In this document: piece after piece, positions 8,021 through 16,954 of the stretch | Numbering within the stretch: position 1 is the first letter of the stretch | Layout: each line of letters begins with the position of its first letter | NCBI RefSeq assembly: GCF_913777145.1 | Contig: NZ_CAJYPS010000027.1 | Location: 248,001-312,000, forward strand | Length of the DNA stretch: 64,000 nt | From: an uncultured Roseateles sp. | Lineage (GTDB): Bacteria > Pseudomonadota > Gammaproteobacteria > Burkholderiales > Burkholderiaceae_C | Reading direction: 5' to 3' | The notes under the pieces: model-generated | Told to the model about the DNA's origin: nothing | Databases searched by the model: none | Seen by the model: the letters and a program-made list of their open reading frames with translations, nothing else | Made by a program: the position numbers and the translations under genes

Positions 8021-9721
8021 ATGGCGACCATCGCCGCCGACCAGCTCGCGCTGCAGCGCCTGGAACACTGGACCCGCCAGGCCGGACACACCGTCACGCT
8101 GACCCAGCCCATGGGCCAGGGCGTGATGAAGGACTTCCGCTGGGCGGACGTAGACGACCAGGTACGCCGCATGGCGGCCCACCTGAAGGCGCTGGGCGCG
8201 GCCCAGGGCTGGCCGGCAGATGCCAAGGTCGCCATCCTGTCCAAGAACTGCGCCTGGTGGCTGATGAGCGACCTGGCGATCTGGATGGCGGGCTATGTGT
8301 CGGTGCCGCTGTACCCGACACTGGCGGCCGACACGGTGGCGCAGATCCTCACGCACAGCGAGTCGCGCTTCGTGTTCGTGGGCAAGCTGGACGACTGGGA
8401 GCTGATGAAGGCCGGCGTGCCCGCCGACCTGCCCGGCGCCAGCTATGCGCTGTCGCCCGCCGACGCCCAGGCCCGCTACGAGGGCTGGGACGCGATCTGC
8501 GCCCGCACCGAGCCGCTGGCCGGGCCCGTGGTGCGCGGCGCCGAGGAGCTGTGCACGCTGATCTACACCTCCGGCACCACCGGCGCGCCCAAGGGCGTGA
8601 TGCACAACTTCGGCGCCTTCACCTGGGCGGTGCACACCGGCCTGGCGCGCGTCCCGCTGCGCGGCGGCGACCGCATGCTGTCCTACCTGCCGCTGGCCCA
8701 CGTGGTGGAGCGCACGCTGGTGGAACATGGCTGGCTGGCCACCGGCATGCGGGTGTTCTTCGCGGAATCGCTGGACACCTTCGCGGCCGACCTGCAGCGC
8801 GCGCGCCCCACGGTGTTCTTCTCGGTGCCGCGCCTGTGGGTGAAGTTCCAGCAGGGCGTGCTGGCCAAGCTGCCCCAGCCCAAGCTGGACCTGCTGCTGC
8901 GCCTGCCGCTGGTGGGCGGCCTGATACGCCGCAAGATCCTGAAGGCGCTGGGGCTGGACCAATGCCATTTCGCGGCCGGCGGTGCCGCGCCCATGCCGGT
9001 GGCGCTGCTGGCCTGGTACGACCAGCTGGGCCTGCCCATCAACGAGGGCTACGGCATGACCGAGAACCTCGCGCTCAGCCACCTGACCGTGCCCGGCCAG
9101 AACCAGCGCGGCACCGTGGGCCCGGCCTACGACGGCGTGGAGGTGCGCATAGACGCCCAGTCCGGCGAGCTGCAGATGCGCAGCCCGGCCGTGATGCTGG
9201 GCTACTACAAGGCGCCCGAGCAGACCCGCGACAGCTTCACCGCCGACGGCTGGCTGCGCACCGGCGACAAGGCGGTCCAGCAGGCCGACGGCTGCGTGCG
9301 CATCACCGGCCGCGTGAAGGACCTGTTCAAGACCAGCAAGGGCAAGTACGTCGCCCCCGCCCCCATCGAGGACCGCCTGGGCATGCATGTGGACATCGAG
9401 GCCTGCTGCGTGACCGGCGCCAACCTCGCGCAGCCGCTGGGCATCGCGATGCTGTCGCCCCAGGGCCTGCAGCAAGCCGGCAGCGACGCCGGCCGCAGCG
9501 CGCTGCTGGCCGCGCTGGGCCAGCACCTGGACGCGGTCAACGCCAAGCTGGACCCGCACGAGCAGCTGTGCGCGCTGGTGTTGATACGCACGCCCTGGAC
9601 CGTGGACAACGGCTTCATCACGCCCACCTTCAAGGTCAAGCGCAACCGCATCGAGGAGGTCTACGGCGCGCAGCTGGAAACCTGGGCGGCGCAGCGCGCC
9701 AAGGTGCAGTTCGGCGACTGA
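8021..9721 (+). CDS. Long-chain fatty acid-CoA ligase (AMP-binding family)
   Basis: This 566-residue ANL-superfamily enzyme activates fatty acids as acyl-AMP and then acyl-CoA. The phosphate-binding loop YTSGTTGAPKGV is at about residues 181-192. The adenine-binding motif GYGMTENLAL and the hinge segments GDKAVQQADG and ITGRVKDLFKTSKGKYVAP follow in the correct order. The sequence is closer to the FAA1/long-chain type (SYLPLAHVVERT, FSVPRLWVKFQ) than to E. coli FadD. Its substrate cannot be read from the sequence. The gene follows trpS after 97 bp and is followed by the DUF1992 gene after 9 bp, so the last two probably share a transcript. Confidence 0.88.
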   Translation: MATIAADQLALQRLEHWTRQAGHTVTLTQPMGQGVMKDFRWADVDDQVRRMAAHLKALGAAQGWPADAKVAILSKNCAWWLMSDLAIWMAGYVSVPLYPTLAADTVAQILTHSESRFVFVGKLDDWELMKAGVPADLPGASYALSPADAQARYEGWDAICARTEPLAGPVVRGAEELCTLIYTSGTTGAPKGVMHNFGAFTWAVHTGLARVPLRGGDRMLSYLPLAHVVERTLVEHGWLATGMRVFFAESLDTFAADLQRARPTVFFSVPRLWVKFQQGVLAKLPQPKLDLLLRLPLVGGLIRRKILKALGLDQCHFAAGGAAPMPVALLAWYDQLGLPINEGYGMTENLALSHLTVPGQNQRGTVGPAYDGVEVRIDAQSGELQMRSPAVMLGYYKAPEQTRDSFTADGWLRTGDKAVQQADGCVRITGRVKDLFKTSKGKYVAPAPIEDRLGMHVDIEACCVTGANLAQPLGIAMLSPQGLQQAGSDAGRSALLAALGQHLDAVNAKLDPHEQLCALVLIRTPWTVDNGFITPTFKVKRNRIEEVYGAQLETWAAQRAKVQFGD

Positions 9722-9730
9722 GCCCGGCCC

Positions 9731-10105
9731 ATGAGCAGCTCGCCCGACCCCAACGCCCACCGCAACACGCTGCTGCGCGCGCAGGACGATGCGATCGCCG
9801 AGCACCTGGCCGCGGCCCTGCGCTCCGGCGAGCTGCAAAGCGCCGAAAGCTTCGGCAAACCGCTGGCGCCGGACGCGGGCTGGGACGCCACGCCGCTGGA
9901 GTTCCGCCTGCCCTTCAAGATCCTGAAGAACGCCGAACTGCCGCCGCCCGAGCTGGCGCTGTTCCATGAGCGCGCGGCGCTGCGCGAGCAGCTCGAGGCC
10001 TGCAGCGACGACAGCGGGCGCCACGCGCTGATCGCGCGCCTGGCCGAGCTGGAGCAGCGCCTGGCGCTGCGGCTCGAAGGCCTGCGGGCCAGCGGCCGGC
10101 TCTGA
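9731..10105 (+). CDS. DUF1992 / DnaJ-subfamily-C-member-28-like protein
   Basis: The 124-residue protein has the DUF1992 pattern: a helical start (QDDAIAEHLAAALRSGEL), the FGKPL turn, then FRLPFKILKNAELPPPEL and a long charged helix. Human DNAJC28 carries the same domain, but this protein has no J domain and the bacterial role is unknown. It starts 9 bp after the acyl-CoA synthetase stop codon, which suggests translational or transcriptional linkage. It converges on the LysR gene. Confidence 0.8.
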   Translation: MSSSPDPNAHRNTLLRAQDDAIAEHLAAALRSGELQSAESFGKPLAPDAGWDATPLEFRLPFKILKNAELPPPELALFHERAALREQLEACSDDSGRHALIARLAELEQRLALRLEGLRASGRL

Positions 10106-10115
10106 GGCCTCGGGG

Positions 10116-11042
10116 TCAGGACGTGCTGCGCCAGTAGTCGGGCCGGCCGTAATGGGCGCGCAGGTGGTCCACCCACAGGCGCACGCGCAGCGGCAGGTGG
10201 CGGGCCTGCGGGAACACCGCGTAGATGCCGTTGGGCGGCGCGGCGAACTCGTCCAGCAGGCTCACCAGCCGGCCGGCGGCCAGGTCGGCCTCGACCTCCC
10301 AGGTGCTGCGCCACGCAATGCCCAGGCCCTGCACGCACCAGTCGTGCAGCACCTGACCATCGCTGCAGTCCAGCCGGCCCTGGGCCCGCGTCTCGGGGCG
10401 CAGGTGCTGGACCTGCCCCTCGATGCGGAAGGCCCAGCCGCGCGTCTGGCTGGCCTCGGAGCTCAGCGTCAGGCAGGCGTGGCGGAACAGCTCCTCGGGG
10501 TGGCGCGGCGTGCCGGCGCGCGCCAGGTAGGCGGGCGCGGCCACGCACAGGCGGCGGTTGTCGGCCAGCCGCGTGCTGACCAGGCTGGCCGAATCCGGCA
10601 GGTCGCCCACGCGCACCGCGCAATCAAAGCCCTCGTGTGCGATGTCCACGATGCGGTCGCTGAGGTTGAGCGACAGGCTCAGCTCGCCATGCTGGGCCAG
10701 AAAGCCCGGCACCAGCGGCGCCACGTGGCGGCGGCCGAAGCCGGCCGGCGCGGTGATGCGCAGGTGGCCGCTGGCCTGCAGACTGCCCGCGGTCACCGCA
10801 GCCTCGGCGTCGGCCAGCTGCGTGATCAGGCGCTGACAGTCCTCCAGAAAGGCCGTGCCCTCGGCAGTCAGCGACAGCCGGCGCGTGGTGCGCAGCAGCA
10901 GCTTAACGCCCAGCCGCGCCTCCAGCGCGTCGATGCGCCGCCCCATCACCGCGGGCGCCACGCCCTCGACCTGGGCCGCGGCCGTCAGACTGCCCTTGGC
11001 CGCCACCAGCACGAAGGACTCGATCTGCTTGAGCTTGTCCAT
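10116..11042 (-). CDS. LysR-family transcriptional regulator
   Basis: A 308-residue LysR regulator. The N-terminal winged helix-turn-helix spans about residues 1-60 (IESFVLVAAKGSLTAAA, then RIDALEARLGVKLLLRTTRRLSLT). The effector-binding domain follows, with the CrgA/GbpR-like phrases AHEGFDCAVRVGDLPDSSL-type and GLGIAWRSTWEVEADLAAGRLV. It is divergent from malate synthase G across 135 bp, the classic arrangement for a LysR protein that regulates its neighbour. I infer that it controls glcB, itself, or both. Whether it acts as activator or repressor and what inducer it senses are unknown. Confidence 0.88.
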   Translation of the reverse strand: MDKLKQIESFVLVAAKGSLTAAAQVEGVAPAVMGRRIDALEARLGVKLLLRTTRRLSLTAEGTAFLEDCQRLITQLADAEAAVTAGSLQASGHLRITAPAGFGRRHVAPLVPGFLAQHGELSLSLNLSDRIVDIAHEGFDCAVRVGDLPDSASLVSTRLADNRRLCVAAPAYLARAGTPRHPEELFRHACLTLSSEASQTRGWAFRIEGQVQHLRPETRAQGRLDCSDGQVLHDWCVQGLGIAWRSTWEVEADLAAGRLVSLLDEFAAPPNGIYAVFPQARHLPLRVRLWVDHLRAHYGRPDYWRSTS

Positions 11043-11107
11043 GGATTAATTATGTGGATGAAACGCACAAATCCTTGCAGTTTCACGCGCTTAATCTTCA
11101 TCCCGGT

Positions 11108-11124
11108 ATCGAATAAATTCTGAT
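11108..11124. promoter_or_regulatory. Candidate LysR-type dyad between the LysR gene and glcB
   Basis: ATCGAATAAATTCTGAT is a near-symmetrical, A/T-rich dyad with GAAT/ATTC arms, in otherwise GC-rich DNA. It lies 53 bp before glcB and 65 bp before the LysR start. Position and composition fit a LysR-type site. A second A/T-rich patch, GGATTAATTATG, overlaps the LysR start region. Confidence 0.4.
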
Positions 11125-11177
11125 CCATCGCGGGCCCCCGGAGCCCGCTCCCCTCCTTTCATCCCGCAGGAGCCGTC

Positions 11178-13355
11178 ATGCGCACCACCCTCCACCGTCT
11201 GCAGGTCGACGCCGGCCTGGCCCAGTTCATCAATACCGAGGTGCTGCCCGGCACCGGCGTCGCGCCGGAGGATTTCTGGGCCGGCTTCAGCCGCATCGCG
11301 CACGACCTGGCCCCCAAGAACCGCGCGCTGCTGGCCGAGCGCGACCGCCTGCAGGCCGAGCTGGACGCCTGGCACGAGGCGCACCCGGGCCCCATCGCGG
11401 ACATGCCGGCCTACCGCGCCTTCCTGACCCGCATCGGCTATCTGGTGGAGCCGCCGGCCCGGGTGCAGACCACCACCGCCCACGTGGACGCCGAACTGGC
11501 GCAGCAGGCCGGCCCGCAGCTGGTCGTGCCCATACTCAACGCCCGCTATGCGCTCAACGCCGCCAATGCGCGCTGGGGCTCGCTGTACGACGCGCTCTAC
11601 GGCACGGACGCCATTCCCGAGACCGCCGGCGCCGACAAGGGCAAGGGCTACAACCCGGTGCGTGGCGCCCAGGTGATTGCCTACGCCCGCCGCGTGCTGG
11701 ACCAGGCCACGCCGCTGGCGGCCGGCTCACATGCGGACGCCACCGGCTACCGTGTGGAGAACGGCCAGCTCGTCGTGTTGCTCGCCTCGGGCGCGACGGG
11801 ATTGCAGAACCCCAGCGCCTTCGCCGGCTACCAGGGTGATGCGGCGTCGCCCAGCAGCGTGCTGCTGGTGCACCACGGCCTGCACCTGGACATCCGCATC
11901 GACCGCAGCACGGCCATAGGCAAGACCGACCCGGCCGGCGTGGCCGATGTGGTCGTCGAGGCCGCGCTGTCCACCATCCTGGACCTGGAGGACTCGGTCG
12001 CCGCGGTGGACGCCGAGGACAAGATCCTGGCCTACCGCAACTGGCTGGGCATTCAGCGCGGCACGCTGACCGAGGAGGTCGCCAAGGGCGGCACCACCTT
12101 CACGCGCCGCCTCAACCCGGACCGGGTCTACACCGCGCCCGACGGCGGCACGCTGACGCTGCACGGCCGGTCCCTCATGTTCGTGCGCAATGTGGGCCAC
12201 CTGATGACCAACCCGGCCATCCTGCTGGAAGACGGCAGCGAGATCCCCGAAGGCATCCTGGATGCGGTGGTCACCACGACGATTGCGCTGCACGACCTCA
12301 AGGGCCTGGGCACGCCGGGTCTGCGCAACTCGCGCCGCGGCTCGGTCTACATCGTGAAGCCCAAGATGCACGGCCCGGCCGAGGTGGCCTTTGCGGCCGA
12401 GTTGTTCACCCGCGTGGAGCAGCTGCTGGGCCTGGCCGACAGCACGGTCAAGCTGGGCATCATGGACGAGGAGCGCCGCACCAGCGTCAACCTGCAGGCC
12501 TGCATCGCCGCGGCCGCCAGCCGGGTCGCCTTCATCAACACCGGCTTCCTGGACCGCACCGGCGACGAGATGCACACCGCGATGCGCGCCGGCCCCATGC
12601 TGCGCAAGGGCGACATGAAGACCACCGCCTGGATTCAGGCCTACGAGCGCAGCAATGTGCTGACCGGTCTCGCCTGCGGCCTGCGGGGCCGCGCACAGAT
12701 CGGCAAGGGCATGTGGGCCATGCCCGACCTGATGGCCGCGATGCTGGAACAGAAGATTGCCCACCCCAAGGCCGGGGCCAACACCGCCTGGGTGCCCTCG
12801 CCCACCGCCGCGACGCTGCATGCGCTGCACTACCACCAGGTCAACGTGGCCGCGGTGCAGCAGGAGCTCGAGAAGATCGACCTGGCCGCCGAACGCGAGG
12901 GCCTGCTGAATGCACTGCTGACCGTTCCCGTCGCGCCCGAAGTCAACTGGACACCCGAGCAGCGCCAGCAGGAGCTGGACAACAACGTGCAGGGCATCCT
13001 CGGCTACGTGGTGCGCTGGATTGACCAGGGCGTGGGCTGCTCCAAGGTGCCCGACATCAATGGCGTGGGCCTGATGGAAGACCGCGCGACACTGCGCATC
13101 AGCAGCCAGCACATCGCCAACTGGCTGCGCCACGGTGTGGTGACGCCCGCGCAGGTGCGCGAGACCTTCACCCGCATGGCGGCCGTGGTGGACGGCCAGA
13201 ACGCCGGCGACGCGGCCTACCAGTCCTTGGCCCGGCACCCCGAAGGCGCGGCCATGCAGGCGGCACTGGACCTGGTGTTCAAGGGCGAGGCCCAGCCCAG
13301 CGGCTACACGGAGCCGCTGCTGCATGCGTGGCGGTTGAGGGTGAAGGGGGGCTAA
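11178..13355 (+). CDS. glcB: Malate synthase G
   Basis: Malate synthase G condenses glyoxylate with acetyl-CoA to malate in the cytoplasm. It serves glycolate/glyoxylate use and the glyoxylate shunt. The 725-residue length matches type G rather than type A (about 530). Recognisable family segments include [16 protein letters not shown], the acidic metal-binding stretch [57 protein letters not shown] and [11 protein letters not shown]. The ATG at 11178 has an AGGAG ribosome site just upstream. A LysR gene is divergent and a bidirectional hairpin terminator follows. No isocitrate lyase or glycolate oxidase gene is in the window. Confidence 0.97.
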   Translation: MRTTLHRLQVDAGLAQFINTEVLPGTGVAPEDFWAGFSRIAHDLAPKNRALLAERDRLQAELDAWHEAHPGPIADMPAYRAFLTRIGYLVEPPARVQTTTAHVDAELAQQAGPQLVVPILNARYALNAANARWGSLYDALYGTDAIPETAGADKGKGYNPVRGAQVIAYARRVLDQATPLAAGSHADATGYRVENGQLVVLLASGATGLQNPSAFAGYQGDAASPSSVLLVHHGLHLDIRIDRSTAIGKTDPAGVADVVVEAALSTILDLEDSVAAVDAEDKILAYRNWLGIQRGTLTEEVAKGGTTFTRRLNPDRVYTAPDGGTLTLHGRSLMFVRNVGHLMTNPAILLEDGSEIPEGILDAVVTTTIALHDLKGLGTPGLRNSRRGSVYIVKPKMHGPAEVAFAAELFTRVEQLLGLADSTVKLGIMDEERRTSVNLQACIAAAASRVAFINTGFLDRTGDEMHTAMRAGPMLRKGDMKTTAWIQAYERSNVLTGLACGLRGRAQIGKGMWAMPDLMAAMLEQKIAHPKAGANTAWVPSPTAATLHALHYHQVNVAAVQQELEKIDLAAEREGLLNALLTVPVAPEVNWTPEQRQQELDNNVQGILGYVVRWIDQGVGCSKVPDINGVGLMEDRATLRISSQHIANWLRHGVVTPAQVRETFTRMAAVVDGQNAGDAAYQSLARHPEGAAMQAALDLVFKGEAQPSGYTEPLLHAWRLRVKGG

Positions 13356-13403
13356 GCCGCTGGCCCCCTACACGGCGACGCTAGACTCGCCGTAAGACCC
13401 AAT

Positions 13404-13437
13404 AAAAAAGGGCCGCGCAAGCGGCCCTCTCGTTTTT
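13404..13437. terminator. Bidirectional intrinsic terminator between glcB and a TonB receptor
   Basis: A 7-bp GC stem (GGGCCGC / GCGGCCC, tetraloop GCAA) has an A-run on its left and a TTTTT run shortly after it on the right. It can therefore stop both glcB and the convergent TonB receptor gene. Confidence 0.85.
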
Positions 13438-13455
13438 GCAGAAACCAGTTCTAAA

Positions 13456-16400
13456 TCAGAACAGGTATTCGGCGGTCAAACGCACGGTGCGAGGACGCGT
13501 GTAGCTGATCACGCGGCCGTAGGTCGGCAGGACCGACGACGGGTCATAGGACACCTCACGCGTCTCGTCGACCACCTGAGCCGTTTGGCGGTTGAAGACG
13601 TTGAACACGTCGGCGCGCAGCGTCAGACCCTTGGCGAACGACGGCTGGTAGGCCACGTTTGCATCCAGCGAGAAGTTCCAGGGCAGACGACCTTGCGAAC
13701 CGCGCGGCGACAGCTTGCCATCGCAGTAGAAGTACACGTTGCCGTAGGAATAGTTGTCGTTGAAGTTATCCGCATCCGGGCCGTTGTAGTTGCCGAAGCA
13801 ATTCTTCGGACGACCAGCCTCGGCCAGGAAATTACCACCCAGACGCCATTCCGGCGTCAGTTGATAGAAGCCGTAGGCCTTCAATTGATGCGGACGGTCG
13901 TTGGGCAGGTAGCCGTAGGAACCGATCATCAGCTCCGGATGGTCCCAGGTCGAGGTCGCCGCCACGTCGGTCTGAGCGTTGTCCGACTTGGTCTGGCCTT
14001 CGGTGTTCCCCTTGCTCTTGGAATAGGTGTAGGTCACCTTGCCGTACCAACCGTCACGCATGCGGTGTTCCAGCGACAGGTCCAGCGCGAAATAGGTGCG
14101 CTTGGCCTTGTCGAAGCCCAGATCCGCAGCACTCAGGTTGACCGTCGTGTACTTGCCCGTGCCCGAGTAGTCCACCAGGAAGGTGTTGCCCTTGCCCGGA
14201 TTGAAGGACGCGCAGCCAAAACCACCCCAGTTGCTGGTGTCGATCTTGTTGTCGGCGGCGTACTTCTCGAAGGGTCGCGGATCGCACAGGTCGTCGATCG
14301 TGGCCTTCAGCGTGCGGTAAGTGATCTTGGCACCACCCACGATGGTCGGGCTCAGTGCCTTTTCGATGCCCAGCGTGATTTCATCCTGGTAGGTCGGCTT
14401 GATGTCACGCGCGGACACCGACAGCACATCCTTGGCCTGGCCGTACTCGTTGTTGGCCGAAGCCACCGGGCCGGTCGCGGTCATGCCAGTCGGCAGGCCC
14501 GTCACAGGGTCGATGCCGGTGTAGGCGAAGAACTGGGTCGTGTAGGTGGAGCGGCTGGCGCCACGGACTGCCACGTGGGTGGGAATCTGCAGGCTGTAGC
14601 GGCCGGCAGAGCCGAAGACCTTCAGCGAAGCATCGCCGTTCACATCCCAAGTGCCGGCGAAGCGCGGGCTCAGGAAGTTCTTGGACTCCAGGAAGGTCTC
14701 GCCATCACCGTTCTTGTTCTTGAAGCTCTCGTTCCGCAGACCATAGGTCAGCGTGATGCGATCAGTCAGCTCGTGACGATCTTCGATGTACTGGGCCGAT
14801 TGGTTGGACTCGGCATTCGTGACGTCGTTGAAGATGGTCTTGCGGACGTAGTAGTAACGACCGTTGACGGCTTGCGTCAGCTGGCTGATCGGCGTGGTAC
14901 CTGCAAAGCCCGTGAAGCTGGCGCTGGTCGTGCTGGCGTACAAGTACGAGAAGCCGCCAGCACTGCGGTCACCCGCGTTGATGGACTTCAGGCGGTTCTC
15001 GTCCAGACCCGCGCGCAGACTGTGCTTACCGAGACGGTAGTCCACGTCCAGACGGAAGGACTTGGTCTTTTCCTTGGCACCCGGCGAGATGATGTAGGAC
15101 CGGTCGCCCAGCGGATTCTTGGTATCCGAGGGTTGGACGTAAGCCAGGTTGGGGTTGCGACCCGTCGAACTCCAGCTGAAGGCAGCATCCGTCGGCGAGA
15201 AGCTGTAATCGTCACGGTGCTTGGACTCGCTCTGGCCGTACAGCGCGGTCACCACCAGATCATTGGCCAGCGTGCCGGTGTACTTCAACACCTGGGCATC
15301 ACCGCCGACGCCGGGATCAACGTTGGCCAGGTTCTTGGACCACTCGGAGTAGACGTACTTGGTCTTGGAGCCCTTGGCGTAGTCGTAGCCGAAATAGTCG
15401 GTCGACGTCTTGTAGTTGTCGCCAATGAAAGTGGCTTCCAGCTGATGGTTGTCGGTGGCGAACCAGTCGAACTTGGCCAGATAGCGGTTGTTCTTGCTGG
15501 TCGAGTCGTACCAGCCCGAAGACGACAGGGCTGCAGACTGCGGGGTCTGTTGAACGCCTTCGGTGTCAGTCTTGTTTTGCTCGACTGCGACGAAGAAGAA
15601 CAGGCTGTCCTTGATGATGGGGCCACCGACATTGGCGCTGTATTGGTACTGCGTGCGCTTGTCGTTGGAACGGTCGCGGTAGATCGTGCCATCGGTCCCG
15701 GCGTTGTCCTTGGCGCCAGTCATCGGGTAATAGATGCTCTTGGGCTGCGAACGCAGAGCGTTGGGCTCGATCGCCACAGAGGCACCACCACGCAGCTCGT
15801 TCGTGCCGCTCTTGGTCGTCACGTTCACCACGCCGCCAACGGAGCGACCGAACTCGGCGCCGAAGCCGCCGGTCTTCACGTCGGCCTGGGCGATCGCGCC
15901 GTAGGGCAGTTCGATGGAGCCCAGCTGGGTCAGCGCATTGGTGACCGGGAAGCCGTTGATGTAGTAGGCATTCTCGGACGGAGCACCACCGCCAATGGAG
16001 ATGCCGCCCGCATAGCGAGAGTCGGCCTTGGTGGTGTTGGCCGCCAGCGCAATGATGCCGTTCAGGTCACGTGTGGCCACGGGCAGTGCGGCCAGTTGGG
16101 CCGCCGTGAAGGTGGACACGTTCTCCGAGCGGGACACGTCGATGGCCGGCGCGCGACCAACCACCTTCACTGCCTCCAGCTGCTGAGTGCCGGCGACCTC
16201 GAAGTTGATCTCGGCACCCCGGCCAGCCAGCACGTCCAGATCAACGGTCGACAGCACCTTGCCGTCTTTGACCAGCGTGGCCTTGTACTTGCCGGGAGGC
16301 AGCGCAGCAAGCGCGAACTTGCCGGCCGAGTCCACCTGGGCCACGCGCTTCAGACCCGTCGCCACGTTCTCGAGCGCCACCTGGGCGCCGGACTGGCCTG

Positions 16401-16527
16401 CGATCTGGCCGAACACCGAGCCGACCGTGGTCGACTGCGCATAAGCCGCAGGCGCCACCACCAAGCCAGCGGTCGAGGCCGCGAAGGCCACCAGCAGGCT
16501 TTGGGAAAGAAGAGTTTTCCTCAGCAT
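13456..16527 (-). CDS. TonB-dependent receptor of the Oar-like type with N-terminal carboxypeptidase-regulatory-like domain
   Basis: A 1023-residue outer membrane receptor that would import a large substrate using TonB energy. A signal peptide ends near residue 30 (AAYAQS). Residues 33-110 form a beta-sandwich like the carboxypeptidase regulatory domain (GSVFGQIAGQSGAQVALEN, AALPPGKYKATLV). The plug follows (LNGIIALAANTTKA, GAPSENAYYINGFPV, GGFGAEFGRSVGGVVNVTTKSG), then a long barrel ending in RTVRLTAEYLF with a terminal Phe. This layout is that of Oar-like receptors, whose known members act in protein secretion or peptide uptake. The nearby S9 peptidase supports a peptide-related role by inference. 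It is transcribed last in the leftward series and ends at a bidirectional terminator. Confidence 0.88.
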   Translation of the reverse strand: MLRKTLLSQSLLVAFAASTAGLVVAPAAYAQSTTVGSVFGQIAGQSGAQVALENVATGLKRVAQVDSAGKFALAALPPGKYKATLVKDGKVLSTVDLDVLAGRGAEINFEVAGTQQLEAVKVVGRAPAIDVSRSENVSTFTAAQLAALPVATRDLNGIIALAANTTKADSRYAGGISIGGGAPSENAYYINGFPVTNALTQLGSIELPYGAIAQADVKTGGFGAEFGRSVGGVVNVTTKSGTNELRGGASVAIEPNALRSQPKSIYYPMTGAKDNAGTDGTIYRDRSNDKRTQYQYSANVGGPIIKDSLFFFVAVEQNKTDTEGVQQTPQSAALSSSGWYDSTSKNNRYLAKFDWFATDNHQLEATFIGDNYKTSTDYFGYDYAKGSKTKYVYSEWSKNLANVDPGVGGDAQVLKYTGTLANDLVVTALYGQSESKHRDDYSFSPTDAAFSWSSTGRNPNLAYVQPSDTKNPLGDRSYIISPGAKEKTKSFRLDVDYRLGKHSLRAGLDENRLKSINAGDRSAGGFSYLYASTTSASFTGFAGTTPISQLTQAVNGRYYYVRKTIFNDVTNAESNQSAQYIEDRHELTDRITLTYGLRNESFKNKNGDGETFLESKNFLSPRFAGTWDVNGDASLKVFGSAGRYSLQIPTHVAVRGASRSTYTTQFFAYTGIDPVTGLPTGMTATGPVASANNEYGQAKDVLSVSARDIKPTYQDEITLGIEKALSPTIVGGAKITYRTLKATIDDLCDPRPFEKYAADNKIDTSNWGGFGCASFNPGKGNTFLVDYSGTGKYTTVNLSAADLGFDKAKRTYFALDLSLEHRMRDGWYGKVTYTYSKSKGNTEGQTKSDNAQTDVAATSTWDHPELMIGSYGYLPNDRPHQLKAYGFYQLTPEWRLGGNFLAEAGRPKNCFGNYNGPDADNFNDNYSYGNVYFYCDGKLSPRGSQGRLPWNFSLDANVAYQPSFAKGLTLRADVFNVFNRQTAQVVDETREVSYDPSSVLPTYGRVISYTRPRTVRLTAEYLF

Positions 16528-16954
16528 GAACAGAATCCCGTAAGTTGAAATGAAACAGCCACCAGTGCGCGTCGAGCACGCACTAACGCGATGTAAAGCT
16601 GTAATTCATTTTGTGCGCGCCACCCAGGCCCGCCAGGGCGGGGTTATCCAGTGCTGAAGCGGTGTCACGACTGTGATAGCCACCCAAAACGCGCTGCTTA
16701 GGCAGGGACAACCCGGATCATCAAGGCTATTTATGGGCTTGAAAGTTCCATCAGCCAGACCAGCGTCATCCCTGAAATTTCTTTATGCGAAATTTTTACC
16801 TTACTTTGCAACGCTGGCAGACCGACGCTGTTGCTGTTCCACTGCGACGGATCCCGTCTCGTGCGCGGGCGGGCGCCGCTTGATCGTCTCTGATGCATTT
16901 CAGCAACGCTCCGTACGACGGACCGTCACAGGAAAAGAGGTCCTGCCCGGGGTC
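16528..16954. other. Intergenic region upstream of the Oar-like receptor gene
   Basis: This stretch of 427 bp separates the S9 peptidase stop from the receptor start. It holds no convincing gene. It is clearly more A/T-rich than its surroundings, especially around 16770-16810, and probably contains the receptor promoter and a leader. No clear sigma-70 pair or strong hairpin terminator for the peptidase gene was found by eye. Confidence 0.6.

Noticed and set aside
13585..16548. 987-codon plus-strand open frame
   Set aside because: It lies wholly antisense to the Oar-like receptor. Long shadow frames are expected in GC-rich coding DNA, and its composition (many Gly, Val, Arg, Gln) is not protein-like.
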